Assembly (NCBI RefSeq): GCF_023101765.2
Contig: NC_064215.1
Span: 1,054,001-1,118,000 of the forward strand
Origin: Spodoptera frugiperda
Lineage: Eukaryota; Arthropoda; Insecta; Lepidoptera; Noctuidae
Direction: 5' to 3'
DNA length: 64,000 nt
The notes under the pieces are model-generated. The model did no database searches, had not been told where the DNA came from, and saw nothing but the letters and a program-made list of their open reading frames with translations. Numbering within the stretch: position 1 is the first letter of the stretch; every line of letters starts with the position of its first letter. Position numbers and translations under genes: made by a program. This document shows positions 28,713 through 40,713 of this stretch, piece after piece.

Positions 28713-29561
28713 ATTCTTACAACTTTAAAGTAAGCAGCTATCAGCTACCAAGGCTGGAAAATGTCGAACTGTTTGATCAATAATGATGTAGTAACCAGAT
28801 AAGTACATACCTAGTTAAGAATTCGATACAGTCATTTATCGTAAAAAGTAGGTAAGTAATTAAAATTTTATATCCACGTATAATTGCTAAAAATAATTAA
28901 AAAGGTTGGTAAAAGATGAGAAATTATCTCTAGTGGTGTAGCGTATAGCTAAAATTTATACTAAGATATGATATATACTAAAAATTCAAGCAGTATAAGA
29001 ATAGCAAGCAACCAACATCGGATGCGGCAAGTGCTGCAATTTTTATTATCCAAAAAGTGCTTCTGCTTTCTCTTATTTTAAGTTTGCCGTTTACCTAGCT
29101 TCCTATAATAATTTGAAATTCGTGAACTTATCTGTACCGGAAGTAGCAGACTGTGTAGGATATAAATATTTCATTAATAAATCTTCATGGTATTGTCTAT
29201 ATATCATTATTATTAATCTTTTTACCTTTTATAGGGGTCAAAACCGTAATTAAAGTTAATAATTTAAAATTATTCTTCAAAAATAAATTAAAAGATGCTT
29301 TTGAACATATCGTTAATGGAAACGGATTGTCAAAACGTAGACCAATGACGTTCCATTGAGTAAAATCAAATCAAATATGGCTGACATTAGGTGGCATTAG
29401 CATCAGCAATAAAAAGTTGGCTAATATTTTGTTACGGTAGTAGATACGGAAAATATATTTATTGGAATAATCAAACGTGTAACTATCAACAATTCAATTG
29501 TATTGCTCAGAAGTTCAGTATTTATAAGAGTTTTGTTGTGGCATCGTTATTCTAAGCAAAG
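28713..29561. promoter_or_regulatory. Divergent promoter region, tektin / helicase
   Basis: This separates the start codons of a presumably testis-biased gene (minus) and a broadly expressed RNA helicase (plus). It is AT-rich. The first non-coding part of helicase exon 1 probably lies near the right end. I found no convincing TATA/Inr pair on either strand. Confidence 0.45.
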
Positions 29562-32500
29562 ATGTAAGTTGTCAAATCTTGTTAGAATCGGATCGCTTCA
29601 TTTGGATGCTTTTGATAACATTTCTTTTGTATTAGGTACGACGATAGACGTGGTGGTCGTGGTGGAAGTCGTGGAGGTAGCCGTGGAAGCCGAGGTGGCG
29701 GAAGAGGTGGTTCTCGAGGAGGACGATCGAGTGATCGGTCCCAAGAGAGAGGAAGCAGTCGCTTCGGTAGCAGCAGCCGTGGCAGGGACAGCGGCCGCGG
29801 CGGACGAGATAGCAGCCGAGGCTTCGGAGGACGCGGCGGCCGAGATGATTTCCGCGGAAATTTTAATAAGAATGACCAGCCCGGGGGTAACCTTAGGAAA
29901 ATCCGCTGGGATACAATTACGCTAACTCCATTCCAGAAAAACTTTTATGTGCCTCATCAAAACGTCCAGTCGCGTAGTCAAGCGGAAATAGAAGCATATC
30001 GTAGCCAAAACCAAATTACTGTGAAAGGACGCGATGTTCCCGCCCCGAGTATGTACTTTGAGGAAGGTGGCTTCCCAGACTATGCTATGAAGGAAATATT
30101 GAAACAAGGGTTTCCCCACCCAACCCCTATTCAAGCTCAAGGCTGGCCTATTGCATTGTCTGGAAGAGATTTAGTAGGAATTGCTCAAACAGGTTCGGGA
30201 AAAACCTTAGCCTACATATTGCCTGCTATTGTGCATATCATAAATCAACCTCGCTTACTGAGAGATGAGGGGCCTATTGTTTTGGTTTTGGCTCCAACTA
30301 GGGAACTGGCTCAACAGATTCAACAGGTGAGTTAGTTCCTATCTTATAAGCAATGCTCAACATAATTAGGCCTGCTATTGGATGGACACAAGATCCTTTG
30401 AGGTTCATACAGTTGTGAGCTTCAGGAAATAGTATAATTTTTATTATTAATTCTAATATTTTAACAACAAAAATATAAGATGAGTATTTGTTTTTCATTG
30501 TGCTACTCCAGGCGTTGATCTCAATGAATGGAATCGCTGCGGAGATGACGGACAATCCGAGCGAACTGGAAATAGTAAATTTATCCAATTATAATAAGTA
30601 GAACTAGCTTATTGCAGGCAGGCTATGTTCGAAAACCTAATGACACATTGGCATGTCCTTTGGTTTATTTTCTTATTGGAATCTCAAATTATAAATTTTG
30701 TCTTTACTAGGTGAGGTTTCTGAACGTAACCTTATTTATTTTTAGTTTGGGCACTATTGTTTTTGTTCTTTCTCTAGACCTTGCAGCTATCCGTGGAATG
30801 CTTTCTTTACTGTGTAGTTTCAATAATATGCTGAGAGCAGTTAGCTTCATCACCATGCCACTTACATAATGTTTAGTTCTAGTAGACACAAGATACTACA
30901 CATGGAAGGCTTGCCACTGAAGTGTTTTGTTTGAAATAGAAATAGTGGGTCCTGCTCCTGCACATATTTAATTTTTCATATTTTTTATGTGATGGGGTCA
31001 ACTGTCTGGTGAACACAAAGCAAATATACTCTGGGACTATTACATAATATCAGCTCAACATTTAGTTTCGATAACCGATCACCATGTCCAGTAGAATGTT
31101 ATTTGGCTAATTTTACTATGTTTTACTTTTATTTTATCTCAATTATTATAGTACATAATTCTATTGTCATGCTTACATTTTTAATTTTCTATTATTTATT
31201 GAATATTTATGTAAAAGCAGATTTCTGTGTTTAGTGAATGAGATTCAATAGAGCTTTTGTTATATTATTCACTACATAAATACAATGGAATCACAACATC
31301 CAAGGCTATAAATGAAACATCTATTGAATCAAAATCAATACAAACTGACCTCAATTCATTGCAGACTATACAGTCTTTATTGGCACTAATGAATGCAGTT
31401 TCTGTTTTTAGAATGTCAGTTAGTAAATTATCATGAGACAAGCCACAAATTGTTTATGTTTTTATAATTTTAATCGTTTTTGTGTTTGATAATTCATGCT
31501 ATATTAAAATTCAACATTAGATTACAACTATTATTACTTAAAATAAACATTGGCTTAATTTTTTTAAATAATCAACCATCACCTGTTTGCAACGTTACTC
31601 AATAATCATGAGACAAGTCTGGATATGGCATACCCATTATGCCACTACCTTGGCCTTATCAACCCACAACTACTCAAAAATGATTTTGTTTATGTCTCTT
31701 ATAATCAATTTAAGGCTAAGGTCATATCTTGTTTCATAACTTATCAATGAAAGATCTGCTATTGCATACATATTTTATACAAACAATAATTTACATTTTT
31801 TGTTTAACTATTTAATTAATAACTACAAGTAACATTGATGTAAATGGTAAAGTGTTGTTTCCTGTTTACAGGTGGCCAATGATTTCGGCCAGAGTGTACA
31901 AGTCCGCAACACTTGCATATTCGGAGGTGCGCCCAAGGGACCTCAGGGCCGCTGCCTCGAACGTGGAGTCGAGATTGTCATCGCGACACCAGGACGACTT
32001 ATTGATTTCTTGGAGAGAGGTACAAACTTAACTTATTGTTGACCTTCACAGCTTTACCAGTATTTCTTATGCTTCAGAAATGTAAATGTAAGAGTTAAAC
32101 AATTATACTCAATTACGAAATTCAATTGAACAGAAACAACAAATCTCCGGCGGTGCACGTATCTGGTGCTCGATGAGGCCGACCGGATGCTGGACATGGG
32201 TTTCGAGCCTCAGATTCGTAAGATTATCGAGCAGATTCGACCAGACAGACAGGTGAGTCATATAAACATTTGGAAAACGTAACTGTTTTATATTTAACAG
32301 AATTTAAAAATAAACTTCTATAGAATTCTCTATAATAACATACCTAGCATGCATGAGTATGATGTTTTGTTTATTGTTGTGTTACAGGTTCTGATGTGGT
32401 CAGCTACCTGGCCTAAAGAAGTGCAGAACTTAGCTGAGGAGTTCCTGCATGACTACATTCAGATAAACATTGGTTCTCTGAGCCTGTCTGCCAACCACAA

Positions 32501-35500
32501 CATCCTGCAGATTGTGGACGTGTGCGAGGAGTGGGAGAAAAATGATAAGCTTGTCACACTGCTCACTGAGATATCCTCTGAAGAAGAGACAAAGACCATC
32601 ATATTTGCTGAGACCAAAAGACGGGTGAGTTTTCAAACCACTTGGTATGAGTTGCTTAGTTCATTAGATTAGAATATTATTTTTATGAACATAATATTTC
32701 AAAGTGATTACACTTTTCATGTTTTCTGATAGATGATAGATTTAAATTTCGAGCTTAACTTCTTACTAAGTTTCTAAAACTGTCCTCTGTACAATTTGTT
32801 AATGCTAATTTGTGTGAAGGTCGATGAGATAACGAAAGCAATCAACCGCGCTGGTTGGCGCGCGCTCGCCATCCACGGCGACAAGAACCAGCAGGACAGG
32901 GACTATGTGCTCAATCAGTTCCGTATGTCCACCGGAGGCATCCTCGTCGCCACCGACGTGGCAGCGCGCGGCCTCGGTGAGTACTCCCACGCTACTGGCT
33001 CGCTACATGTCCGTGTACGTCTGTTAGGGTGTCCACAGCTGTCGACCAATTGTACATTGAAAACGCTTAGGGCTTATGTCTGAACAAGAAAACAAATGCA
33101 GTTTAGCACTTTTACGTCAAATGCTAGCACTATTCGCTTTCCGAAACAACGCAAAGACTCGAAAGAAATATTCACTGTAAGTTGCCCAGAAGTTACTATC
33201 TTATGTTTGTGCCACCGATCAAGTACATTTGTGATGTTATAATAGTATGGTGGTGATAACTCCCGCCGAATGATGAAGGGCATCAAACAAAAGATGAAAT
33301 GACACAGTTGCGAGTACTGAGACTATGTATGAGTAAGACGGTGGTGTCTCGCACTGTACCACCGGGGTGTTGTAATGGTCTAAGAGATGTCAGGGGCGTA
33401 GAGGAGGTATATTGATGCCATTGCTAAGTACATGTTGAAGAACAGTTGCACCGCAACTGAAAATAGGTTCCAGTATTCACGTTTTGCACAAGATACACTC
33501 AAGATAAGAAGAACTTAAAACTAGAACTGTATTGTCCTATAAAACAAAGGCTTCGTAGTTATTATTGTAGAATATTATTATTTTCCTACCGATTTAGATA
33601 AGTAGATTAAAAAAACGCACAAGGTGGTTAAAAGTGAATATTGGAACAAGGCCACCAAGTATTTGTAAACACAGCAATGGTACAGAGATACTAGTATATT
33701 CTCGGGCCACGATACGTATTATATTGTAGTGGTAGATATTTATACCTAGTCGTAAGTAATTATTGTTGATTTCGTTTTATTTTTTAGTCTAGCTACTATA
33801 ATTTTCTAACTTTTTGTTAATTTTGGTACAATTCAGATACTGTAAACATCTACCACAAACGCAAACATCTTAGCCCGATAATAAAATAAATTTCCATGAC
33901 TGACTTGGCATTATTCTCGATTGTTTTTCATTTCAGAGGCGCATGCGTGCAGTGTTAACGGCTAGACTATCGGTGTGTTGCTGACCTGACCAAACCTAGT
34001 TACCGAGTTGTAACGATGTATCGACAGTACTCTGTCAGCGCACACTGTTTCAATATGAGCATGCTGCCTCTAATGTTTATCTCAGAGTTGAGCACATACA
34101 ACCTTAATGGTCTTAGGAGTTTGTAATTCCTAAAATTTTGGGGTTTCAATTTTGCTCTATCCAAATATTTCATGAACTTAATTTGAAAATGGGGAATAAT
34201 TACAGTGTAAGACCAAATTAGAGCATACATGCTTGGTTATTTGTCATGAGAGATTTAAGCAAAAGCCTTTTGGCCTGCCCTACGCAACTGACAGTCGCGC
34301 GGTTAGAGGGCGCTAACTAACATAAGTCAGCACACCGACTCTTGGCCTGCACACTCCGGACTGACGGGCATAATACAGTTATTTCCAGTTTAGCGGTGTC
34401 GGACGAGCCGGCCTCATGCACAAGGTAAATATTCAGTGTCTTTAATGTTGACATGTGCGTTCTACACCTACACTTACGACTACCAATGGTTTGATATACA
34501 TTATACTCCAAATGTTTAGTTTGGTTCAAAATTTCCAATTGTTCGCTTGTATTGAACCAAACTAAAAGATATTGGGTTCAATTGTATATCCAACCATTTT
34601 CATAAAATGTAGCTTCTGGTACAGAAATATTCTGGTTCTGAAAAGTAAAATTAATTGTGTTTAGTGATCACATAAACGAACACACATCTCAAACATGGTT
34701 ACTTATTGTCCAATACATACAATGATTGTGTGAGAGTCAATATTTCCTGAGCTAACACGATCGCTTCAACACAGATGTGGAAGACGTGAAGTTCGTGATA
34801 AACTATGATTATCCGAACAACTCTGAGGACTATGTGCATCGTATCGGTCGCACGGGTCGCTCGCACAACACCGGCACTGCTTACACTCTCTTCACACCTA
34901 ATAACTCTGCTAAGGTAATTATTTCTTTTACTTTCATGACACCATCAAAAATAAGGAACAGTAAACTAAAGGTGATTAAATTGTATGCAGGCTAAGGATC
35001 TGATGTGTGTCTTACAAGAGGCTAATCAAGTGGTGAACCCCAAGCTCATGGAGCTGGCGCAGTGTGGCATGGGATTCAAGGGCAAATACGGTAAGAGGAA
35101 ACCGCCGTTCGTCTACTGATACGTCGTGTTTTGTAAAATTGTTTTATTAATATTTATTCCATTTGGTTTGTTTCTAGGACGTAACCGTTACCGTGACAGA
35201 GACGACAGCCAGGGACGGTTCGACCGCGGGGGCCGCGGCCGCGGCGGACGGGACGGGGGACGGGGTCGCGACGGGGGACGGGGCGGGAGGGGACGCTTCG
35301 GAGGGGAGAGGAGTTAGTACTAATTGTGTGTCTATCAAAATAATGATTATGTGTGTGTGGTCTTAGAACTTTTGTTATTTATTTACCTCAATAGTTTTTT
35401 AAAGGTGCATAACAGCATGACTGCATGTGTGTATGTGTCTTAAAGTTAAATTGAACATTATTAAAGTGTCTTGTTTTGTCGCTATCCATCTTACCATAAT

Positions 35501-35835
35501 CATATTATATACCATGACTAACATTTACTTTTCCTGCAGATTCCAGATGGGACGACTCGAACAACGATTACGACAACAACCAAGGATCATACAATACTCG
35601 TTCAAGCTACAGCCGAGACAGCAGTAGAGACAACTTTAGACAGGATAATGGGTTCCGCGGCAGAGGGCGCGGCCGCGGCGGCAGTGACGCGCAGTCGTTC
35701 CAGGCCCCGTCCGGCGGCGGGTTCAACAACTTCAGCCAGTCGCAGCAAGCCTTCAACGTGCCGCCGCCCACCAGCTACTACAACATGTACGCGCAGCCCC
35801 CGCCGCCGCCCGCCTCCAAGTTCCCCGCGAAATAG
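29562..35835 (+). CDS. Rm62: DEAD-box RNA helicase, DDX5/DDX17 (p68) type
   Basis: Ten exons join in frame: 29562-29563 (AT of the start codon), 29636-30326, 31872-32019, 32134-32252, 32388-32624, 32820-32976, 34775-34914, 34991-35090, 35178-35312 and 35540-35835. They encode 674 residues. The N terminus is an RGG/SRG-rich tail (about 5-80), then the p68 signature up to LTPFQKNFYV. Helicase motifs are all present: PTPIQAQ, AQTGSGKT (184-191), APTRELAQQ, TPGRLIDF, DEAD (294-297), SAT (325-327), ARGLD and HRIGRTGR (473-480). The C terminus has a second RGG block (about 540-570), then a Q/P-rich tail. Known roles of the family are ATP-dependent RNA remodelling in splicing, rRNA processing, transcription and chromatin insulation, in the nucleus. 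Unspliced intron 9 gives an immediate in-frame stop and a shorter isoform. Poly(A) signal at 36615. Confidence 0.95.
30327..31871. other. Helicase intron 2 (1.5 kb)
   Basis: AT-rich. No recognised repeats or exons. Confidence 0.6.
32977..34774. other. Helicase intron 6 (1.8 kb) with hairpin
   Basis: This is the longest intron of the gene and splits the codon for the aspartate of ARGLD-VEDV. It carries a perfect 15-bp inverted repeat, TTTAGTTTGGTTCAA at 34515-34529 and TTGAACCAAACTAAA at 34552-34566, with a 22-nt loop. Vertebrate p68/p72 genes are reported to have a long conserved intron in this part of the gene that is used in alternative splicing (recalled). Whether this intron is homologous in position was not checked. 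Confidence 0.6.
35313..35539 (+). other. Helicase intron 9, potentially retained
   Basis: The donor GTTAGT (35313) and acceptor CCTGCAG (35539) keep the frame (GGERNSRWDDS). If retained, the frame reads GGERS and stops at TAG 35315-35317, removing the C-terminal 98 residues. The donor is weak for an intron of this gene because its +3 is T. Confidence 0.6.
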
Positions 35836-37345
35836 ATATTTTAGTTAGTCTAAGGTCGACTGGATGTGATGTGAAATGATGTTCATAGGGTTAATTGTGG
35901 GTGTTTCACATTTCATTGATTATACAGTGTGGTGCCTGATGGTTATTGACGGCTGCTCTACAAACACATGTCGGTCATTCACATTGCATAAATCATTGAT
36001 ATGAACTTGAACACCCTTAGCTTGTAGGTTTGAAATGATAACACCAAAATGGTCCCTCCTAATTGGTAACTTAAGAGAAACGAATAGCTTTGTTTCACTC
36101 GCGTCTAGTTGTAATATTATTTACAATAGATTTTTATTTAAGTTTCTGTGAAAGTATGGCTTGTAATCGAACCTATAAGGTTTTTAGAGTCGTATCATAT
36201 CGTATTTAGAGCAGGCAACAGATTGTATACGTTTTCCTTTGGAACAATACGGCAGTACATAAGCAAAGGCCTTATTTACAACATGTATTATATTTTTATT
36301 TTAAATGCAAATAATTAAGTATGGTTTACTTGAGCTTCAAAATTTTTATATTTATGACATTTACCTTGTTGTTAGATGTTATTCTCGTTATAAATCAGTA
36401 CAAGAATTTATGCAGTTAGAAACTTGTGTGCAACTTTGTGAAGTGTCTTATAATAATATATGATATATGTATAGCATAGTAGTTAAAAATGAAACTTTGA
36501 TCACCACAACTCAAACTTTAGCAAACTAATACAATTTCCAAATATGTAACATTCCTGTCTTGTTTTTCAACTCCACTACAGCACTGTACCGAGTTTTATT
36601 TACTATTTGCAGAGAATAAATGTTTCAAATCAAATTGATGCAGTTGTTTTATTGTATTGTATGGATGCAGTCCTCAAGAGACATATTTTATATAGGAATA
36701 GCGATTGGGCAAAATCAACCCAGAACCAACAGCAACATTTTGGATGCAGTTTTGTTATAGGCTTGAAATATTCGTCATTTAGGTAAAATTACGAAAGAAC
36801 AATGTGAAATTGTCTGGGCCCACCCTTTTGACCCTGCGCTTTTTAAATGGAACAAGTTACTAACATACCTATGGTGAAAAGATGGTACTGAAGATAATAT
36901 AGTGTTCTACAGTCATGTCAGTCTAAAGTATTCTATATGAATATAAGATTTATAGATGCTCTTTCTACCTAATATTAGAATCAAATAGGATGTAGAGAAG
37001 CTCGTTGCTAAATAATATCACTCATACGAGTCGATCTCAAAGGTTTGCATGTCGAGGCCAGTTGTTGGATGGATGGTAGTTTATTATCAAACTAGTAGTA
37101 AATAATGAGTAGGGATGTATATAGTTGAGTTACGATCACTAATTATTTAGGTAGTAACTTAACTATAGTCATAGGGTAAACTTAAATGAAACCATTTTAT
37201 TAGACAAACAATGTAGAATGTACCTACAATGATTATGATCTAGGTTCGGTTTGTGTTGGTTGTGGGATTTTTGGATGGAATTTGCCCATGTTAGCCTGAA
37301 ACAAATATATTTCTTGAAAATGAAACAATAAAGTATCAGTAAAGA
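35836..37345. other. Helicase 3'UTR and convergent intergenic region
   Basis: The helicase 3'UTR runs to just past AATAAA at 36615-36620. About 0.7 kb of AT-rich DNA without a supported ORF then separates it from the 3' end of the convergent ATP synthase d gene. Confidence 0.65.
36615..36620 (+). terminator. Poly(A) signal AATAAA, end of helicase gene
   Basis: GAGAATAAATGTTTC, 780 bp after the stop codon, followed by a GT/T-rich stretch (GCAGTTGTTTTATTGTATTG) suited to a downstream element. Confidence 0.65.
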
Positions 37346-37350
37346 TTTCG

Positions 37351-37356
37351 TTTATT
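37351..37356 (-). terminator. Poly(A) signal of ATP synthase d gene
   Basis: TTTATT on the plus strand (AATAAA on the minus strand), 140 bp beyond the ATP synthase d stop codon. Confidence 0.55.
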
Positions 37357-37495
37357 CCTACATAAATAGAACATGATTGCAACTTGCTAAGAACCCCTTA
37401 ACAGAACTTCACAAAACTGTCAGCTATCACTTTACACTGATATATGATGAACAATTTATCTGCAAAGCTGTGTAAAGGCAATTGGATTCATTTGT

Positions 37496-38504
37496 TTAGT
37501 GACCGGAATGTGCTGGCTTGTCAGGGTCAACGTAGTCGAGTTGCTCATCAGGAGTGTGGGGCCAGAAGGTAGGCTTGTTGATGGGGTCGAGTGCCTCCTC
37601 TGGGTAAGCATCACGGAAGTCTTCCATGGTCATCTGCTCGTATGGCAGGAGGGCCCTGATCTCACTGACTTGTTTCTGGTACCTAAAATTAAAATAAGGT
37701 TAAGTAAGACAGTGAAACTATGTGTTGTTTTAATATTTTTCACATATTTCTTGTTACGAGTGTGATAATAAGTACTAAATCCAATAAACAAGAATATTTA
37801 TAAGCCAATATTATTACATAAATATCTTATTGGAAACTTGCTAAGGGATCAACATTTTAGGTATTGATTTACTTTCTATATCTAATAAATAGTTTCGACT
37901 TTGAAGAACCAGTTGTAATGTACTGATGTAAAATTTAGTAAACAATATGCTAAAAGAGCAACTAAACCTCAGGGAATTAAACTAAAATAATTTTCATTGA
38001 CTGTACACTATAAGCTATGATACCTTCATAAATTATTTAATCTTACAATAAAGTTATCTACAGAAAAGTTACAGTATTTGGACTTTTTTATAACTTACTT
38101 GGCAATGTTAGCGTTAGATTCCTGGATGAAGGCTTCGATAGATTTCTTGACCTCAGCCCATTGCGCTTCAACCTGAGCCGTCTGTGTGTCGGCCGGGTAA
38201 GGGACCTTCAACGATTCGTACTGCTTCTGGAAGGTGTCCACCATGCCGGGGATGGGCACGGCATTCTTGTAAGCCGCCCAGTTGATCTTCGGAGGTTCAG
38301 GGGGGTTGGCCAAAACTCTAAAACATAAAACTAAATAACCAAAACGTTCTGACGAAAATTATGTAATCCATCGATCAAAACTAACCTTCGGAGGTAAGTG
38401 TCCGACTTAATTTTGAAAGCTGCAAGATTCGCTTTCTGTTCAGCCGGGACCCTCTCCGCAAGGGCGGCCCAGTTTACAGCACTTTGTGAAATCCTTTTCG
38501 CCAT
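37496..38504 (-). CDS. ATPsynD: Mitochondrial ATP synthase subunit d
   Basis: Three minus-strand exons, 38504-38386, 38317-38099 and 37682-37496 (stop TAA), encode 174 residues, the usual size. The start MAKRISQSAVNWAALAERVP, the block VLANPPEPPKINW, FQKQYESLKVPYP and the C-terminal LLPYEQMTMEDFREAYP...LDPINKPTFWPHTPDEQ are diagnostic for this peripheral-stalk subunit. The protein sits in the mitochondrial matrix as part of the stator that links F1 to Fo. The internal Met was chosen over the upstream in-frame Met (38537) because the family starts there with a basic segment. The gene is compact, with short introns of 68 and 416 bp, and it converges on the helicase gene. Confidence 0.96.
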
Positions 38505-40391
38505 TTTTCGGCGATTTTTATTTCTATACAAATTCACAGACTGTCAGGAAGTGGTCAACGATGATAGACAATTTGACAATCAAGTTTCTTTTTTAATGAT
38601 AAGGTTTGGCATCGTGGCTTTTTGCTAAATATTGTCTATGGCCTCTATGTATGAAAATTGTTGGGTTCGGCTTAGTAGGTTCAGTGTTTTTTAAACATAT
38701 TTTCTAGTTTGTAGCCAAGCTTACTTTTAGGTAATGTTTTTACTTACAAAACAACTCTAACAAGCATCCATTTTCTGGTAACAAAAGTTACGATATAAGC
38801 CCACACTAGGCCCCTAGGCTTTCACTTAGTGGATGTAATCTTGTCTCTTGCATTATTCCTTAATTTCACAGTAGTACCATTAGAATCACTTCCAGGAACG
38901 TGTATCTATCTACTGTTTTACATGGGAATTTAAAATTAAGTTTACTACCTACTTACCTCTTTTCCTGCTATTAATAAATATTGTATAAGTTGTTACAGTT
39001 TCATAATCAAACATTGCATCTAGCTTTACAGGCACGGCTAGCACGATATATTTATTAAGTTGCGTTAATTGCCTTCTGAGGTTCAGGGGCTTTTGTGAGC
39101 CCACTTCACATTATGACCCCAATCCATCAAATAGAAAATATTTTTCTAAGTTGTAGTTACCTATAGGGGTTAGAAAATTCGGATATTTTTTGGCTAGGAC
39201 CATTATTATTTTTTTATTTTTTGGCTTTTGAGATATTTTGATTATTTGAAAAAATATTTTCTAAGTTCTTTCTTTCTCCCGTTACTACATATTGTGTCGA
39301 ACTGGTGCCGAATGGCACATTTATTAGATAGGTATAGATAGTTTATTCTCATCAGTTGTTTTGCGTCGATACGGGATCCAATCATGGTAGCGGGAAGGTA
39401 AAACAAAACATTTTATATAAATACATTTATTTATTTTACCTTTGGTTCACTTATTATAACAAATCTATGCTAATTACAATACAATAAATTATTTAAGCAA
39501 AAACTTTCCATGATTTTTCATAAATTAGATATTCTTCCAAATTGTTCTGGTTCAATAAATAGTAACTTTGCAAATCGAGAATGTATATAAAGACATAACA
39601 ACGTCAATATAAATGTAACTCCAACGTTAACTATGTTTGAGGGGCTATTTATCCTAATTGACTTTTACGTATCAGTCTTCAAAAGAACTATTATAATTAT
39701 AATATTTTGCTACTACAAAACATGACAATTATTTGGCAGGATCGCTGTTACTTCTGTAATAAGTAGTTGGTACTGTTGCTGGACTTAAATATTTTCTAAT
39801 TACAGGTATCTACTTAGGTAATAAAAATAATGGAACAGATCCTCTTTAATGTTATTTTTTTTTAATAAGCTCGATCATGTGCTTCAAATGATAATTTGAC
39901 ATTTCCCAAATCATGTTAAAGATAATAAATGAATGATCGCATCAAATAATTGTCAAGTAAACTTGAGGCGGATGCAGACAAACCAAATTCAAATTACAAT
40001 CAATCATTTAGCGCCTGGACCCAATCTTACAGAACTGAACGTACAAAATTAACACAAATTATTACCTAAAGGAATGCATTCTTATTATTAAATAATATTA
40101 TTTATATCTACTCTCTTATCGTACAAAACATTATATTAATAAAATAAAGGTAATATTTTACTTTGGTTAAGTTAAATGGTAAGCATCATTACAAGCTAGT
40201 AAAGTAGTCGCCATTGGTTTTATAGTATGTACAATTGTTTATAATTAATATTTACAAAAATATTATGTAGAAGGTGTCAATCGTGTACACGTCGTAGCGT
40301 CTTATGAAACGTAGACTTGTGTATTTGCTTATTATTATGTAGTATATAAAAATTTGGTAAGAGGACCCGGTTTCTAGAACAGCTTTATATT
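38505..40391. other. Intergenic between ATP synthase d 5' end and GPCR 3' end
   Basis: This should contain the ATP synthase d promoter at the left and perhaps the GPCR 3' flank at the right. It is strongly AT-rich with no supported ORF or recognised repeat. A TTTATT at 40392 could be the GPCR poly(A) signal on the minus strand. Confidence 0.55.
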
Positions 40392-40713
40392 TTTATTGCA
40401 ATCAACTCGTATGTAGGCGCACTGTTAATGAGATTCATAAAAAATGTAAATGCAGCATCGGGTTAACATTAAGTACCTAGCGGACAATTAATGCAAATAA
40501 ATGTCGCTGTATAAATTATTTAACCCCTAAATCAACGCATAGAACATCAGTTTCAAAGTTTCCTTTCTTAATAGAAATAGCTGATAGATTAATTATTCTG
40601 AACGAACATCGATTCACAATGATTTTTCGATTTTTTACTGGGCAACATTGACAGGTTGATTTGAAATCTAAAACGCAGTTTCCGCCAGTGTCCGGCAGAT
40701 GTCACTGGTTGAT

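Noticed and set aside
29503..29925. 140-residue plus-strand ORF with alanine/valine-rich tail
   Set aside because: It is an out-of-frame shadow of the RGG-rich N terminus of the helicase, whose own frame continues into the helicase core.
33930..34360. Similar words CGGTGTGTTGCTGAC and GTCAGCACACCG in inverted order, considered as transposon ends
   Set aside because: The match is interrupted and does not extend, and no target duplication was found; chance is a sufficient explanation.
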